Part shown: positions 1 to 13,100 of the stretch, piece by piece | Numbering within the stretch: position 1 is the first letter of the stretch | Layout of the letters: the number at the start of each line of letters is the position of its first letter | Program-made: the position numbers and the translations under genes | Source of the DNA: Liolophura sinensis | Lineage: Eukaryota > Mollusca > Polyplacophora > Chitonida > Chitonidae | Assembly: GCF_032854445.1 (NCBI RefSeq) | Contig: NC_088305.1 | Span: 16,541,717-16,605,716, forward strand | Direction of reading: 5' to 3' | DNA: 64,000 nt | Notes under the pieces: model-generated | Database searches by the model: none | What the model was told of the DNA's origin: nothing | What the model saw: the letters and a program-made list of their open reading frames with translations, nothing else

Positions 1-231
1 TCTTCGGATCAACGCCACCTGATGTGGAATTGATTAAAAGTACGTCACAGTACAAAGAGGCGGTGAGCATATAAGCTCAGAACAGAAGTCTCAAACACAA
101 GAATAGTGGGCTTCGAAAGGGCTTACTCCATTTGTGATTGTACAGTAAAGGTGTTGTGTCCGCAGATGGAGGAAAGATGCACAAAAACATAACTGACAAT
201 TATACGAAACATACGAAAGTAGGACATTACA

Positions 232-314
232 GAGTACAGCAACGGCAGAGCACAGTAACGACAGCGTACAGTAACGGCAGCGTACAGTAAAGGCAGAGTA
301 CAGTAAAGGCAGAG
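232..314. repeat. 16-bp minisatellite, about 5 copies
   Basis: Five tandem units of the type gagtacagtaacggca, with single-base variants, run without gaps. They explain the short open frames on both strands here. Confidence 0.85.
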
Positions 315-483
315 ATTTGGAAACGACTGCGTCAAATTGCACGAATGCTTACTAGCTCCCAAAAGAAAATCTCTTAATCTTTTAAAATGGACTTTCCCCG
401 ACATGCAAACTGACGTTGTCGACTGCTCATTTATAGACTGCAAACTAACACTTGCGGGCTGGACTATATATATATATATATAT

Positions 484-496
484 GTATGTTGTTCGA

Positions 497-586
<90 letters not shown>

Positions 587-599
587 TCGAACAACATAC
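484..599. repeat. Perfect palindrome with (AT)n core
   Basis: A long AT dinucleotide run (501-582) is bordered by perfect 17-base inverted arms, gtatgttgttcgagcat on the left and its complement on the right. The whole 116-base interval is therefore self-complementary. A second short AT run precedes the left arm at about 464-481. Confidence 0.9.
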
Positions 600-1700
600 T
601 AGAATCATCTAGTTTCGATGGACATAAATAGTAAAGATGTTTACAACTATTCCTGGTTGATTCTAGAAATGACGACCTATTTGCTATACAGAGAAAGCAC
701 ATACATTGACAATGAGGGTCCAGAAAGATCGCTCGGGTTAAACGTACTCGAACACAAGGGAAGGCTTTAACATGTCAGATTTAGGTCAAATGCTGACTCG
801 GTTATCATCAAACAAGCCGAGTTCATTCATAAAGCATAATAATGAAATAAACACAATGAATTACATGCGGAATCATCTCAGTTGTGCAAATCGCTACAAT
901 CGTTTAACTGAGGTTAATCGTGGCCTGTTGACCCCGATTGAAACCTAAAAAATTGTTCGCAATCACACTTAAACTGACCCATCGACTCTTGTGGGACAGC
1001 TGATTATCCGCTGTAGTAACGTGATTATACACATGTATAATCAAAGACATTCTGTCACAGAAATATGCATACCAGTAATGAAGATCTTTAACGAAGCCGG
1101 GCAAATTAAGATTAGTCTAAATTTATGTATGTCGCCGCTGGCTTCGTGCACAAAAACCACCTGCGACCACTCCGACGATTACCCACCGGTTTTTGGTTGT
1201 CTTAACCAGTCCTGAGCGTAGGTGTGACAAGGTATTTACGTTACTGTTTTCTTTGTTCAAACGTCCTCTTCTAACTGACTTGTGACATTAAACACGGAGT
1301 GTCACGTGAATACGCAGACCTACTGAATGCTAGACAATATTATCTCCAGGCGTCGGAGAGCGAAGAGCTCACAATTCTACAACATGACTTGTTTCAGTGT
1401 TTTGAGACCATGGCGGCGTCCATGAACTTGTATTTACACTGTCTTTGACGAATTGTGATTGACTTACATAGAGCATGAAAAGAAAGTATCGTGTATAATC
1501 AATAAAGACGTAAAGATTTCGATGTTTTTTCTTTGGGGGGGGGGGGTTATATCATTAGTTAACATCGTTTTGAACATTTTCCTTTCTTCTAAAACATAAT
1601 GTCGCAACGACTACTTTAATAAATGAATAATTTCAATTAAAAAGCTGTTTGTAACTTAGCATAACGAATATATATTGATGCCAGCTTTTTGTGTGTATTC
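600..1700. other. No gene seen
   Basis: AT-rich sequence without a convincing exon. I looked here for the missing SLC6 TM1-5 exons and found none. The short open frames have no family resemblance. Confidence 0.5.
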
Positions 1701-1795
1701 AGTGAGCGACGTTTCGGTATAGGTACAAACCGTTATCAAGCATAATGATAAGTTGATAACAGCAATGAGTATTTAAACAGAGGCTAAGTTGTTGA
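1701..1795 (+). repeat. Left inverted arm of Penelope-like element
   Basis: It begins agtgagcgacgtttcggtat and continues through caagcataatgat and acagcaatg. The complement of 3805-3902 follows the same order with scattered mismatches. Confidence 0.8.
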
Positions 1796-3804
1796 TTTCA
1801 ACATGTGGACAAAGAGGGAACATACAACAGATTGACAAGGGAGGGTTAAGCAAATGAACAATAGATGAAACATACAATAGACTAAACATACAACAGATAA
1901 ACAATAGACATTGACATTGACAACTATGGGCAAAGGTGTGAGTTGGGATGGGTGGTGGTCTAGGGTCTGCCTGCTGAGATGAGATCGCTGTAGGCAGGGG
2001 GGGAATTAGGAACCCATTGTCTTGGTTAATATGTGGCGTTGATTGGCGTATTTCAGTGGCTTCCATCAGCTTTCTTCTAGTGATATAAGTTATATTGGTT
2101 TTCAAAGGTCTTCCACTTGACCAGTCAATCGTATGGCGGGGATTTAACTTATTTTAACTGATTTGATATGGCAGAGTCCTGTAATTTTACTGAGTTCTGG
2201 TGCTCCTTGGTGCAAAATGGTAACCGTCGATAGGTTTGTCCTATAGAATACTGGTTACATGAGCATTTAGTTTCATAAATACATCCTTTGGGGGTTGGCG
2301 GGTGGTTGAAGGTCGTTTTCCTGAAGCGCTTAAAAGGTCTTTGAGGGTGTTACTGCTACCGAAAATGGTGTCAATGCTGGCCTGTTTTGAGTGGCGTCTT
2401 ATCGGGTAGCTGATTTGGCCGATGAAGGGGAGTGGGACTGTAATAGGTGATGGACCCTTAGCTGGCTCCTTAGCTGGCAGTCTCTCTGAGCAAGATGGTC
2501 TGATGATGTCAGAAATTATCTTGTTAGTAACGTTCGAAGGGTAGTTATTCGCCTCAGTAAACACTGTCTTCAGGTGGACTATCTCCGAATCTAGGGCTTG
2601 TCGAGTTGATGAAAAATCGACGGTTCTCTTGGTTATTGTTCATATGATGCCAGTTTTTATTTTTGTCTGGTGAATGCGCTTATAGTTGATATACTGGTCG
2701 GTATACGTTGGTTTGCGATAAACACTGGTTTATACCTTGTGGGCATCCCCACCGACAAGGACATCAGGGAACGGTAACTGCTAGTTGACATCTGTCTCCA
2801 TGGTAAACTTGAGCCGGGGTTTTGGTTGTTCGGATGGCCTAGAAGTTGTTTTGGGTCCTGGTCTGTTCGTAGAACTTGTCACCCCATGTGAAGTAAGTAG
2901 AGGTGATGCAGGCTGAGGTCAGGGCGATCGTGCTGCCAGTCGACATGGTGGTGTCCAGTGTTGTCCCACAGTTAAGTATTCGTTGGAAGGGTAATCTCGA
3001 GAGCATCTAAGACCTGGATGTTGGGGAAGAGGTGCACTACGTCGTAACTGTCTGCCTGCACTGTCGGTATCTTATCTGGTTACAGAAGTCTGCGGAGACT
3101 TTGACAAATGAACTGGAATATTCCCCAGACGCGACAATACTTTGCTGAGGCATCGGGCTGTATCGCAGTAGACCGTGTCGCTAGGCCTACTGCAAACCAG
3201 TAGCCAGGCCTATGTGCTATAGGGTCTATGTGCACCATTATTATAGGGTCTATGTGCACCTTTATTCTAGCTCTGACGGGGGGAGAGCGTGGGTGGTGGT
3301 TGATGCGATTTTGTTGTAGTTTCTAGTGGATTTCGCCTGTATCTTTTATTTGTCTGTCCAGGGTTTTGTGCATGGTGTTTAGAGCCTTTTTTCAGTCTGC
3401 AGTACTTAGTTGGATCATTCAGCATCTTTCACACTAGGCTGTGTATCTCTACAATGTTAATCACGACAACTGTTATGCCATTGTCTTCCGGTAAAATCGA
3501 TAACGATTTCTGTTTTTTCAATTCTTGGATGGCTTTAAATTCTTCTTGGTTGTATTGGATCTCTGAGGATATGTTTTGTGAATAGAAACTATTTGGTGCG
3601 GGGGGAAATCAACGTTCACGACTTTGGCAAGTAGGGATGTCTGTGACTGAGTCAGGGTTTGTGAGCTTTGTTTGATTACGGTGTTGGCTCCACTGTTTGG
3701 GTTGGTTGATTTCGGCCGGGCTGGGGGCTGGGTGGTCTGGGTGGTCTGGGTGGTCTTGAGATCCACGAGATTTTTTACGTGGTTGGCGTTTATTTTTACA
3801 ACTT

Positions 3805-3902
3805 ACACCGCTTAGCCGCTCTTTAAATAACCATTGCTGTCACCAGTTGATCATTATGCTTGACAACGGTATTAGTACCCATACCGAAACGTCGCTCGCT
3901 GA
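3805..3902 (-). repeat. Right inverted arm of Penelope-like element
   Basis: The reverse complement reads tcagcgagcgacgtttcggt, then caagcataatgatc, acagcaatgg and ggctaagc, paralleling 1701-1795. Confidence 0.8.
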
Positions 3903-4006
3903 AAAAATAGAAGTTGTTATCCATAAATATTCCTTATATTATCCAACTCAATTTTTAAAAGCCATTAAAAATGTTTGTAACTTGTAAGATTGTTTGTTTT
4001 CCACAG

Positions 4007-4110
4007 GTGTGGTTAGATGCGGCTATGCAGGTGTGTTTTTCCTATGGAATTTGCATCTGTAAGCACACCTCACTCGGTGGTTTCAATCGTTTCCATCACA
4101 ACTCATTAAG
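4007..4110 (+). CDS. SLC6 exon with TM6 (VWLDAA...)
   Basis: An exon without ATG, 104 bases, bounded by a tgttttccacag acceptor and a gtgaga donor. It reads [20 protein letters not shown] and then [14 protein letters not shown], matching the SLC6 TM6 block VWxDAAxQxFFS...xLGxxNxFxxN. It ends with AG, which the first G of the exon at 5156 turns into the Arg codon of the conserved R-D pair. The region after FSYG (ICICKH) departs from the usual G-F-G type unwound segment. Confidence 0.88.
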
Positions 4111-7100
4111 GTGAGATCAGAAGTATTTAGGTTTTTATTTTATTTCTGTGCTGAAATGTGGTATCGGCTGTCTGTACATTATGACAACAGGCGTCACATC
4201 TGGTGGCAAAATACTGGGATTGGGTGAGATGAGGTATCGGGTGTCTACTCTATAACAAGTGTCATATGTGGTGTCATCATATTGCCAGTGGATGAGATGT
4301 GGTATCGGGTGTGTGCACACAGGTGTCGTATCTGGTGTCATCATACTTTGAATGAGTGAGATGTGGTATCTGGTGTATGTGCTCTATGACAACAGGTGTC
4401 ATATCTGGTGTCATTATACTGTGAGTGGGTGAGATCTTGTATCAGGTGTCTCTGTACACTATGCCAACAGGTGTCATTACACTGTGAGTGGGTAAGATGT
4501 GGTATCGGGTGTCAGTAGACTATAACAACAGGTGTCATATCTGATGTCGTTATATTGTGAGTGGGTGAGATATGGTATCGGATGTCAGTACACTATAACA
4601 ACAGGTGTCATATCTGGTGTCATTATACCGTGAGTGAGTGGGATGTGATATAGGGCGTCTGTACTTTAGGACAGCGGGTGTAATGTCTGCTGTCAGTATC
4701 CTGGGACGGGTGGGATGTGATATCGGGTGTCTGTATACAACCACAACGCGTGCCATATCTGGTGTCAGTAAAATTTGACCGAGGATGTCATGTCAGGTGT
4801 CTGTATACGATGGCAGAATGGGGTGTCAAACATAGTGTCGGTATACTGTTCATTTTTCGTTTCATGTTTGGTGGCATGAAATAGTGACTTGATGAAGCAC
4901 CAAACCAGATTTCTGTAACTCTAATAATATAGAAATCTCAGCCATCCTGTTAAAATATGTATGGTCATTACATTGTTCAAATTTTAGCTGATGGCAACGG
5001 GCTGTACTTCTGTGTAATATAAAATTTTCATGTTACAGATTCCCATTTTCAATGAAAATAAAATGTCATTGTACAAGTAGCTTAATCTGTCAGTCAAAGT
5101 TAGAGCTTGAGGATAACAGTCATAGATTCACCTGTTTTACGTATTCAATCCGCAGGGACTTGTTGTTCTATGTGATTGTGAATACCCTAACCAGCTTCAT
5201 CGCGGGATTCGCAATCTTCTCCGTGTTAGGGTTTATGTCGTACAAGTCTGGTCTTCATATCGACAACGTCGCCGGTTCGGGTAAGTAACTCAGGAACTGC
5301 TAGACGCCAGTTTTTTCCGGAAAACGATATAATGCAATTTAATTATTTAACTATTGTTTATTGTTTACTTTTGCAAGATTTCGAAGGGGTTTAAAAGAAT
5401 AGCCCATGAAGCCAGGCGCGTTTGCACAAAGAAACAATAGGTGCAATCGATTGTAAACCCAACAATTGAGTTTACAAAGGAATTGTAAGGTGATGGTAAC
5501 TTTTCAGAGTTATGATCGCGATCGTAAGCCAAATTTTCTTTTGTACATAATGGTTGTCTGTACATATAGAAGATGTACCAGTCAATAACTTTCTTGCCTT
5601 GTTGTACATAAGAATGATTCAGTAACTAACAACAACAACATGTGAAAACTTTCTTTCTTTTTGAGATAATTAAATTGCACATTTTTGCAAACCGAATTGA
5701 ACATTATTAACCTAACGTTTACCTAAGGCAAGAATTTGTACTTAATGGTAATTCTTAGGTCGACCCCGTTGTGATGTTTGATTGTAAGTTACGACTACCT
5801 CACCTTACAGTATCTTCTTGCAAGAGTGTGTCAGTTGTAAATTAAGGCCACGATCGTGATCCGATTTATAATCAACTTAGACTTACGATCTCTTCGTGCA
5901 ATTGGCCCGGAACAGCTAGTCTTCTCTCTGACATGGGTATATTTCTTGGGCCATACATTTGGCCCAGACAGTGGCTTGTATACCGATGGTTTTCACCAAG
6001 CACAGGTGCACATAGTGTTACGTCCTCAATGCTCTTGTAACGACTATAAAGAGGCTATGCCGGACATCCATAAAAGTTGTCTGCATTTACCAAAACTAGC
6101 TCAAATGATTGCCTTCCAGAAAACACCAGACTCGTACCTTATACTGGTTATAGCGTTAAAATGATTCTGAAGTCTGGAAAATTTATAACGCTATCCGATT
6201 TATAAATTTTGGGAAAAATTTAACATGCTATTCGCATTGTTTATTTTAGGAACTTTGTTATCGATTTTGAACGGTGTGACATTTTCATGCGAGGCTGATG
6301 TTTTGTGAAAGGTGATTATTTGGGCCATTCTCCATCGATAGCAAAAATTCGAATGGATTTGCGCTGATGAAGTTTTTACCAAAATCTACGGTATAGCTTT
6401 TCTAAAAGAGCGCGCGGATAGGCGAGTATTCAGGCCACATGCACCCTGCTGTCCGCCATGTTTTGATGCGCGGTGTGAACATTACATGATCAGTGATATC
6501 TTGTTTAATATGTCATCTTTCTCTGTCTTCGAATTCCACTTAAAATTTATACACGTGCTATTGAGTCATTTGTGCCTTTACGCACGATAACGGAGATGGA
6601 TCCAAGATGGATCCAAGACGTATCCAAGATGGATACGAAATTGGAAAAAACCATTCGGTATGAGCACCTGATCATGCTTTCATTTTCCTTCGCAGTTGTA
6701 GTTGCGGAAATGAATTGAAGAGTGCTGAGACACCGATTGGATAGTTCTGCCACACACTTATTATTTGTTGACGATACACTATTCATTTCTGCACTGTTAT
6801 GAAATATATCTCAATTTTATATCTTTTGGATAGAAGTGAGGACCTTTTAATCAAATGTTTCCCCTTGTTGCACAGGTCCGGGATTGGCTTTTGTTGCTTA
6901 CCCACAAGCCTTGGCTGAGTTGCCGGTTGCCCCTGTGTGGTCCACCATGTTTTTCATAATGTTGATTTTCCTAGGCATCGACAGTCAGGTAGGTTGAGAC
7001 CTGTTATGAACTGCTAACCATTTTTTCATGTCATTTCATTCATCCAGTGTATGGTCAATTTCGATTAAATGTTTGGCGCAATTAAAACTCTTAATGGCGA

Positions 7101-10100
7101 GATGAGGAGAGTAGCACAAATGATAAAGTTATTATGTAAAAACTACACGAGAGGCAATATGAGATCCACCTTAATGCGCAGAAGAAACTAAAACCGATTA
7201 ATATATATATACTGTGGCTAAGCTGTCATTATTGACTGATAAACCAGGCCTCTGTCCTCAGTTCGTTACCGCTGAAGCTCTGATCGTCGCCGTGACCGAT
7301 CTGTACCCCAGAAAGCTGGCCGGAAGCCCGAATAAGGAAATCTTCACTGCCGTGGCCTGTGGGGTGTGGTTCCTGATAGGCTTGACTATGGTTACCGAGG
7401 TATGTTTGTCGATTGCTTTCACAACAAAAACGTTTGGCTCACTTTGCCTATTCCCTATTCACATTCCTTTAAATCTCTTCAATCAAATCAATACGCCTCC
7501 TTAAGTATCTTGTGGTATTTCTTGATATTTTTTTCACGTGGAAGCCAATGATGTTGCTGATATGATATGAAACCTGCCCAAGGAAAATCCTTCCCCTTAG
7601 AGTGCTGTGTAGTATAATCGTCAAATGTGATTCAATCTGGGCAATTTTGAACCAGCAATTCCAGCTGAATTTTTCGCATACAATGTACATTCTTAGACTA
7701 TAATGAGTAGAAGAGTGAGACTTGCTACATGGAACTATGCCGGATTATTAGATACATGTACATGGAGTGACATGCATTGTGACACCAACAGATACAAACA
7801 TTCCAGTTCTAGCAAATTCTTTCGGGAAAAACTAGTTTATGCTTAAAGATAGGCCAATGTAAATTAGAACCTGGTGCTCTGACAAGTAACACCTTTTGAA
7901 GCAGGTTAATTTTGGGATAACACAAGAGACCCGTTACAATAAAAAGTAGCCTACATGTATTTGACCCGGATATAAAACTAAAAACGCTGTCCCGTATAAA
8001 AATACATTTATGAAGTCAAGAGGTATGGTTTACTAAAGGGAGTACATGCATGATGCACAGATTGTATAAATGACTGTGCCGGGGATCTTATAGTTAATCT
8101 TTTTTTTCAGAATTTTAAGAAACAAAAATCGATTTAACTTATAGTATAGTCACCCTCAAAGCGAATACATAACTTAGACAGGTTTCTTGACGAACGAAAA
8201 AAACACATGCTTTTGAGAATATTTCTTTGTCTGATTGGTGTTTTATGTGGTATTCAGAATGTTTCACTTATTCGACGACGGCCAGCATTATATGGCGGGA
8301 AGAAACCTGACAGAGGGAGGAAACCCACGGCCGCTTTTGAGAATACCTTATCTGTATACAAATATGTAGCTTTTCCTCCTGTCCCGGGGGAAGGGGTACT
8401 AGACACCGTGTGAAATAACCTGCACGCATGTAATGTATTCATTTAGTTTATTGATTGGTATTTTACGCCGTACTCAGGAATATTTCACTTATACGACGGA
8501 TGCCAGCATTATGGTGGGAAGAAAGAGGGCAGAGCCTGGGAGAAAACCCACGGTCACCCGCAGGTTGTTGACATAAATTTCCGCGTACGACCGGAGAGGA
8601 AGCCAGCATGAACTGGACTTGAACTTACAGCGACCGCATTGTGGGAGACCCATGGGTCATTGCTCCTCGGCCACGGAGGTTCCACACATGTAATATAGCC
8701 TTGGATATAGATAGTACTGACCACAAGTATCAGTACAGCAGCTTGTGCGTATATCAATTCTATATATGGGAATGTCCATGGTTTCAGCATTGATAAGATA
8801 TCAAATTTTCGCGAAGTCTTAAAAGTGATTATTAGAGTTATAGCTTTTCACTTCAGTATGGAAAACAGGCTTAAATATGCTGCGGTTACCCTCTCGTGGA
8901 ATTGCCGGGCCAAAAATAGCCGGCTTTAGAGCCGGCTCCGTTGTGGCTGTTTGCGCGTAGCCTACACGTCGACCAGAATAGTAATGGTGACAATACCATG
9001 GTTTCAACGTCCTGGCAAAACTCAGTCGGCTCAGCTCATGCAGAAACCAATATAAATTGCTTGTTCTTGTGGCGGGTGCCTGGGAATGAGGTAAAATGGC
9101 TGTATTTCCGTCAACAGGGAGGCGTGTACGTCCAACAGATCTTTGAGTGGTACCTTAACGGCAGAATTCTCATCCTAGTGGGGCTTCTACAGTGCGCTGC
9201 CATAGCCTGGTTTTACGGTACTGTATATAAGAGATGGTCCACAACACACACCCACTACCGAAAAAGCACCCCCCCCCCGCCCAAAAAAGCACGAAAAAGC
9301 AAATCTGGAAGCCCCTCCGAAAGAGTAATCTTCTATACAGTTGAATGTGCAAATTCCTTCACAACAAAGATACAAATACCGTGCATGTCTGTCCTGTTTC
9401 TCAATAGTGAAAAATTGTTTAAAACATTCTTGGATGCGAATCCCGTTCTGGATCACAACAAAAGTTCAATGGATCTGTCTTTATCTCAACCGTAACAAGA
9501 TTTTATCTACACACCCTGCGATAACTTTTTCCTTTCTGACAGGCAGGTAGGTTCACGGACAGACAGATAGATTGACGGACACACAGACAAACTGACAGAC
9601 AGGAAGATAGATTGGACGGACAGACAGAAAGACTGACGGATGCAAGTCATAGCCTCCTTTGGAACGATCAAAACTCAAGCCAACGCTCTAGCTCCTCGTG
9701 TCAGCTTAACATAGCACAGATTCAATGTTTGCCTTTGATCCTTCGTTAAATATTCAGAAAGAAACACCTATCCAAACTAATACGTGCAGCCAATCTCATA
9801 CACGCCACACAGTCTTCATTTCCACATATCACAATACAACACAATATATTGTGCACATATTTCTTCACAAACCATAACAGTACATCAGTGTATTCCATGC
9901 GAATTTCCCACTTAAAATACCGACGTTAATGTTGTGATTACTGTCCTCAACTTTGTGTTTTGGACGAATGTAAACGTATCCAAGTCGTATTAATGCGCTT
10001 TTATCTGCACTCACTCCTTATCTCTTCACCTTTTTCACCAAATATTCAAACTGAAATGTCTCGCACTGGCCCTATAGCTAAATGCTTTGTTGTCATCTTC

Positions 10101-13100
10101 GCAGTGTGTTATATCTATAAAACCTTGTAGTCTCTATGGAAACGCTGATTTTCTCCGGATATATTTTTTGGATCTAATCCAATAGATTTGTTACAGAAGA
10201 CTTTATACGGAATTAACTCACAAACCGTACAGGAATTAGCTACAGAGATAAAGAAAATCGTGTTAGCTCGGCAGAATTACTTTTATTTGTTTGGACTAGG
10301 TGTTGGAAGTTGGTATGCTTTCATGGAAGTGAGGTGGTGTGTGTATGGGGAGGTGCAGGGTCGGAGGGGGAGTGATTTGGGGGTTAGGCTTGAGAATGAT
10401 ACATTTCTTGTAAAACCGGCCATAGTATTTATCTTAACGTTGGGTTTGCATGGGGCTATCTGTTTCAGAATATTTCCTATTATTCCTTGCTTGGAAACTT
10501 TTCTCGGGCGCCATCTTGCAACTCATATTTTCAAGAAGATTTTTTTGGGGACATCCCTGGAATCCAGCTGAATGTCGCAATATCTCAAGTAAGCATTACA
10601 CATCAAAAACGGCTAATGTATCGATTGTGACAATTCCTAAATTGTGGCTTTCTGTCCGGGATTTCAGGTGTGAATCGATTCGTCAAGAACTGCGAATACA
10701 TGCTGGGCTACAAACTCATCCCGCTTTTTAAATGGTGCTGGCTGATACTTACTCCAGCATTCACTGTGGTAAGTTATCTGCCCTCTGTGTTGTCACTGTG
10801 GTAAGTTATCTGTGTTGTCGCAGTGGGAAGTTATCTCCCCTCTGTGATGTCACTGTCGAAAATGATCTACCTTCTGTGATGTCACTGTGGAAAATGATAT
10901 CTTCGTTGTGTTTCCACTGTGCTAATTTACTTCTCTTTTCTCCACTGCGGTAAGTTATCTCCCCTCTTTATTGCCCCGTGGTAAATTATCTCTCCTTTGT
11001 GTTTCCACGGTGGTAAATTATCTCTCCTTTGTGTTTCCATGGTGGTAAGTTATCTGCCCTCTTTATTGCCCCGTGGTAAGTTATCTCCATCCTATGTTGT
11101 CACTGTGGTAATTTATCTCTCCTTTGTGTTTCCACAGTGGTAAGTTATCTCCATCTTATATTGTCTTTGTTGTAAATTATTGTTCAATCTCCCTTCAGAA
11201 TTTTTCACCATTGAGTTATCTCATGTCTGAGTTTCCAATGTGCTGAGTTGTACCTATAATTCTTCTGTGTATTCTCTTTTGGGTGATTATTCTGGAAAGC
11301 CATCTCTCCTCTGGATTTCCGCTGTTGTAAGTTTTCTGTCCTCTGGGTTTTTACTGTGGAAAATCATCTCTCCTCTGGAAGCCATCTCCCTTCTGGGTTT
11401 CCGCTGTTGCTAGTTTTCTGTCGTCTGGGTTTTACTGTGAAAAGTCATCTCTCCTCTGGGCTTCCGCTGTTGTAAGTTATCTGTCCTCTGGGTGTTTACT
11501 CTGGCAAGCCATCTCTCCTCTGGATTTCCGCTGTTATTAGTTTTCTGTCGTCTTGGTTTTACTGTAGAAAGTCATCTCCCCTCTGGGTTTCCGCTGTTGT
11601 AAGTTTTCTGTCCTCTGCGTTTTTACTGTGGAAAATCATCTCTCCTCTGGAAGCCATCTCCCCTCTGGGTTTCCGCTGTTGTTAGTTTTCTGTCGTCTAG
11701 GTATTACTGTGAAAAGTTATCTCTCCTCTGGGCTTCCGCTGTTGTAAGTTATCTGTCCTCTGATTATTTACTCTGGCAAGCCATCTCTCCTCTGGATTTC
11801 CGCTGTTATTAGTTTTCAGTCGTCTGGGTTTTACTGTGGAAAGTCATCTCCCCTCTGGGTTTCCGATGTTATAAGTTTTCTGTCCTCTGGGTTTTTACGG
11901 TGGAAAGTCATCTTTCCTCTAGGTTTCCGCTCTTATAAGTTTTCTATCCTCTGGGCTTTACTGTGGAAAGTCATCTCAAATCTGGGCTTCCGCTGTTGTA
12001 AGTTTTCTGTCCTTTTCTTTTTTTTATTGTGAAAAGTTATCTCTTCTCCTGTGGTTTTTACTGTGGAAAGTCATCTCTTTTCTGGCTGTTGTAAGTTGTA
12101 TTTCCTCTTAATTTTAATCTCTATCATTCATCTCTCTTCCGATTTTTATCCAAAGTCCACTAGGTTTTAACTGAGGTAAATTATCTCCATCTGTTTTCAC
12201 TGAGGTAGGTTATAACTCCTTTTAACTTACTAATGGAACCTGTTAACTGAGGTGTGGCCTACATATAAGTTACAAATGGAGAGTTACCTCCCCTTGTTTT
12301 TGTGGCCAACGTGAGCTGTAAAAATGGCACCACTGATTTGAAAGGCAAGTTAATATTTAATAACCAGTGAGTGCAGAAACATTTCTAAGTTACATCGGTC
12401 TAAATGTACGGAGCCTTAAAAGTGACATGGTGAAAAAATTGGGGAAGAAAAAAAGAAATTTACATTTTTTTCATAAACTCCGGGTTAAAAGTCGGGGCCC
12501 CCGACATAATTGATCAATCATAATTAAGGGTTCCTGGTACGCTATAATCTAATCTATATATATAGGGTGGCTACTAGCTGATCGTCAGTGCCATTATGCC
12601 TTTGCACATTAACCTTTGTCGCTAGCAAATTATACTTTTTCAGTCCGAAAATGTTCTTTTAGAGGACGCGGAACGCCAACACGATTTATAGTATAACGCC
12701 CAACAAGGTTGGATTATTTATAAATAACGTAAACACTAAACCAAATTATACAGTAAGTTTAAAACTTATCAAAGCCGTCCTTAGACATGGATGTGAGATA
12801 AAGTTAAGGCCTTTGGTCCTAACGTACATACAGTATAGCTTGCCTTAATTCCACCCTGGCTAGATCAAGTACATGTTGGCCTATTCGAATAGTGTCTCAC
12901 ATAGCTGTTGAAGTTGAGATTAAAAGAACTCAATTAGGCTATATAATGGTCGGGTTGCACGCTGTATTTTGTATTTTATTTTTATTCAGTCCATGTATGT
13001 CTCTTTGAAATTTGTTTATTAATACGCTGCCTCGCTGATACAGGTAAATGCTTTGCCCGCCTAAACAAGTCGGTCTAAAGCGGTGTACTCATTTATTCAT

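Larger units (their letters stand above)
1701..3902 (-). pseudogene. Penelope-like retroelement, decayed copy with inverted ends
   Basis: Read on the minus strand, fragments in order are: an N-terminal part with SLLAKVVNVDFPP and later STKYCRLKKG (about 3770-3390), a reverse-transcriptase piece TYFTWGDKFYEQT (about 2870-2910), a segment PLPFIGQISYPIRRHSKQ with NTLKDLL (about 2240-2564), and a GIY-YIG endonuclease tail with TIDWSS, RRKLMEATEIR and HINQDNGFL (about 2150-1990). This order, RT then C-terminal GIY-YIG, is diagnostic of Penelope-like elements. Stops and frameshifts separate all pieces, so the copy is dead. Both ends carry inverted arms of about 95 bases (1701-1795 and 3805-3902) containing cgacgtttcgg. 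It sits in the SLC6 intron just upstream of the exon at 4007. Confidence 0.82.

Noticed and set aside
123-702. Ile/Tyr-rich open frames
   Set aside because: Translation of the AT microsatellite inside the palindrome.
3518-3766. Independent 82-residue Thr/Gln/Pro-rich gene
   Set aside because: It is in line with, and the same strand as, the Penelope-like element and fits its N-terminal region.
8941-9495. 184-residue open frame as one protein
   Set aside because: Only 9118-9217 is an SLC6 exon; sequence before the caacag acceptor and after the gtactg donor is intronic.
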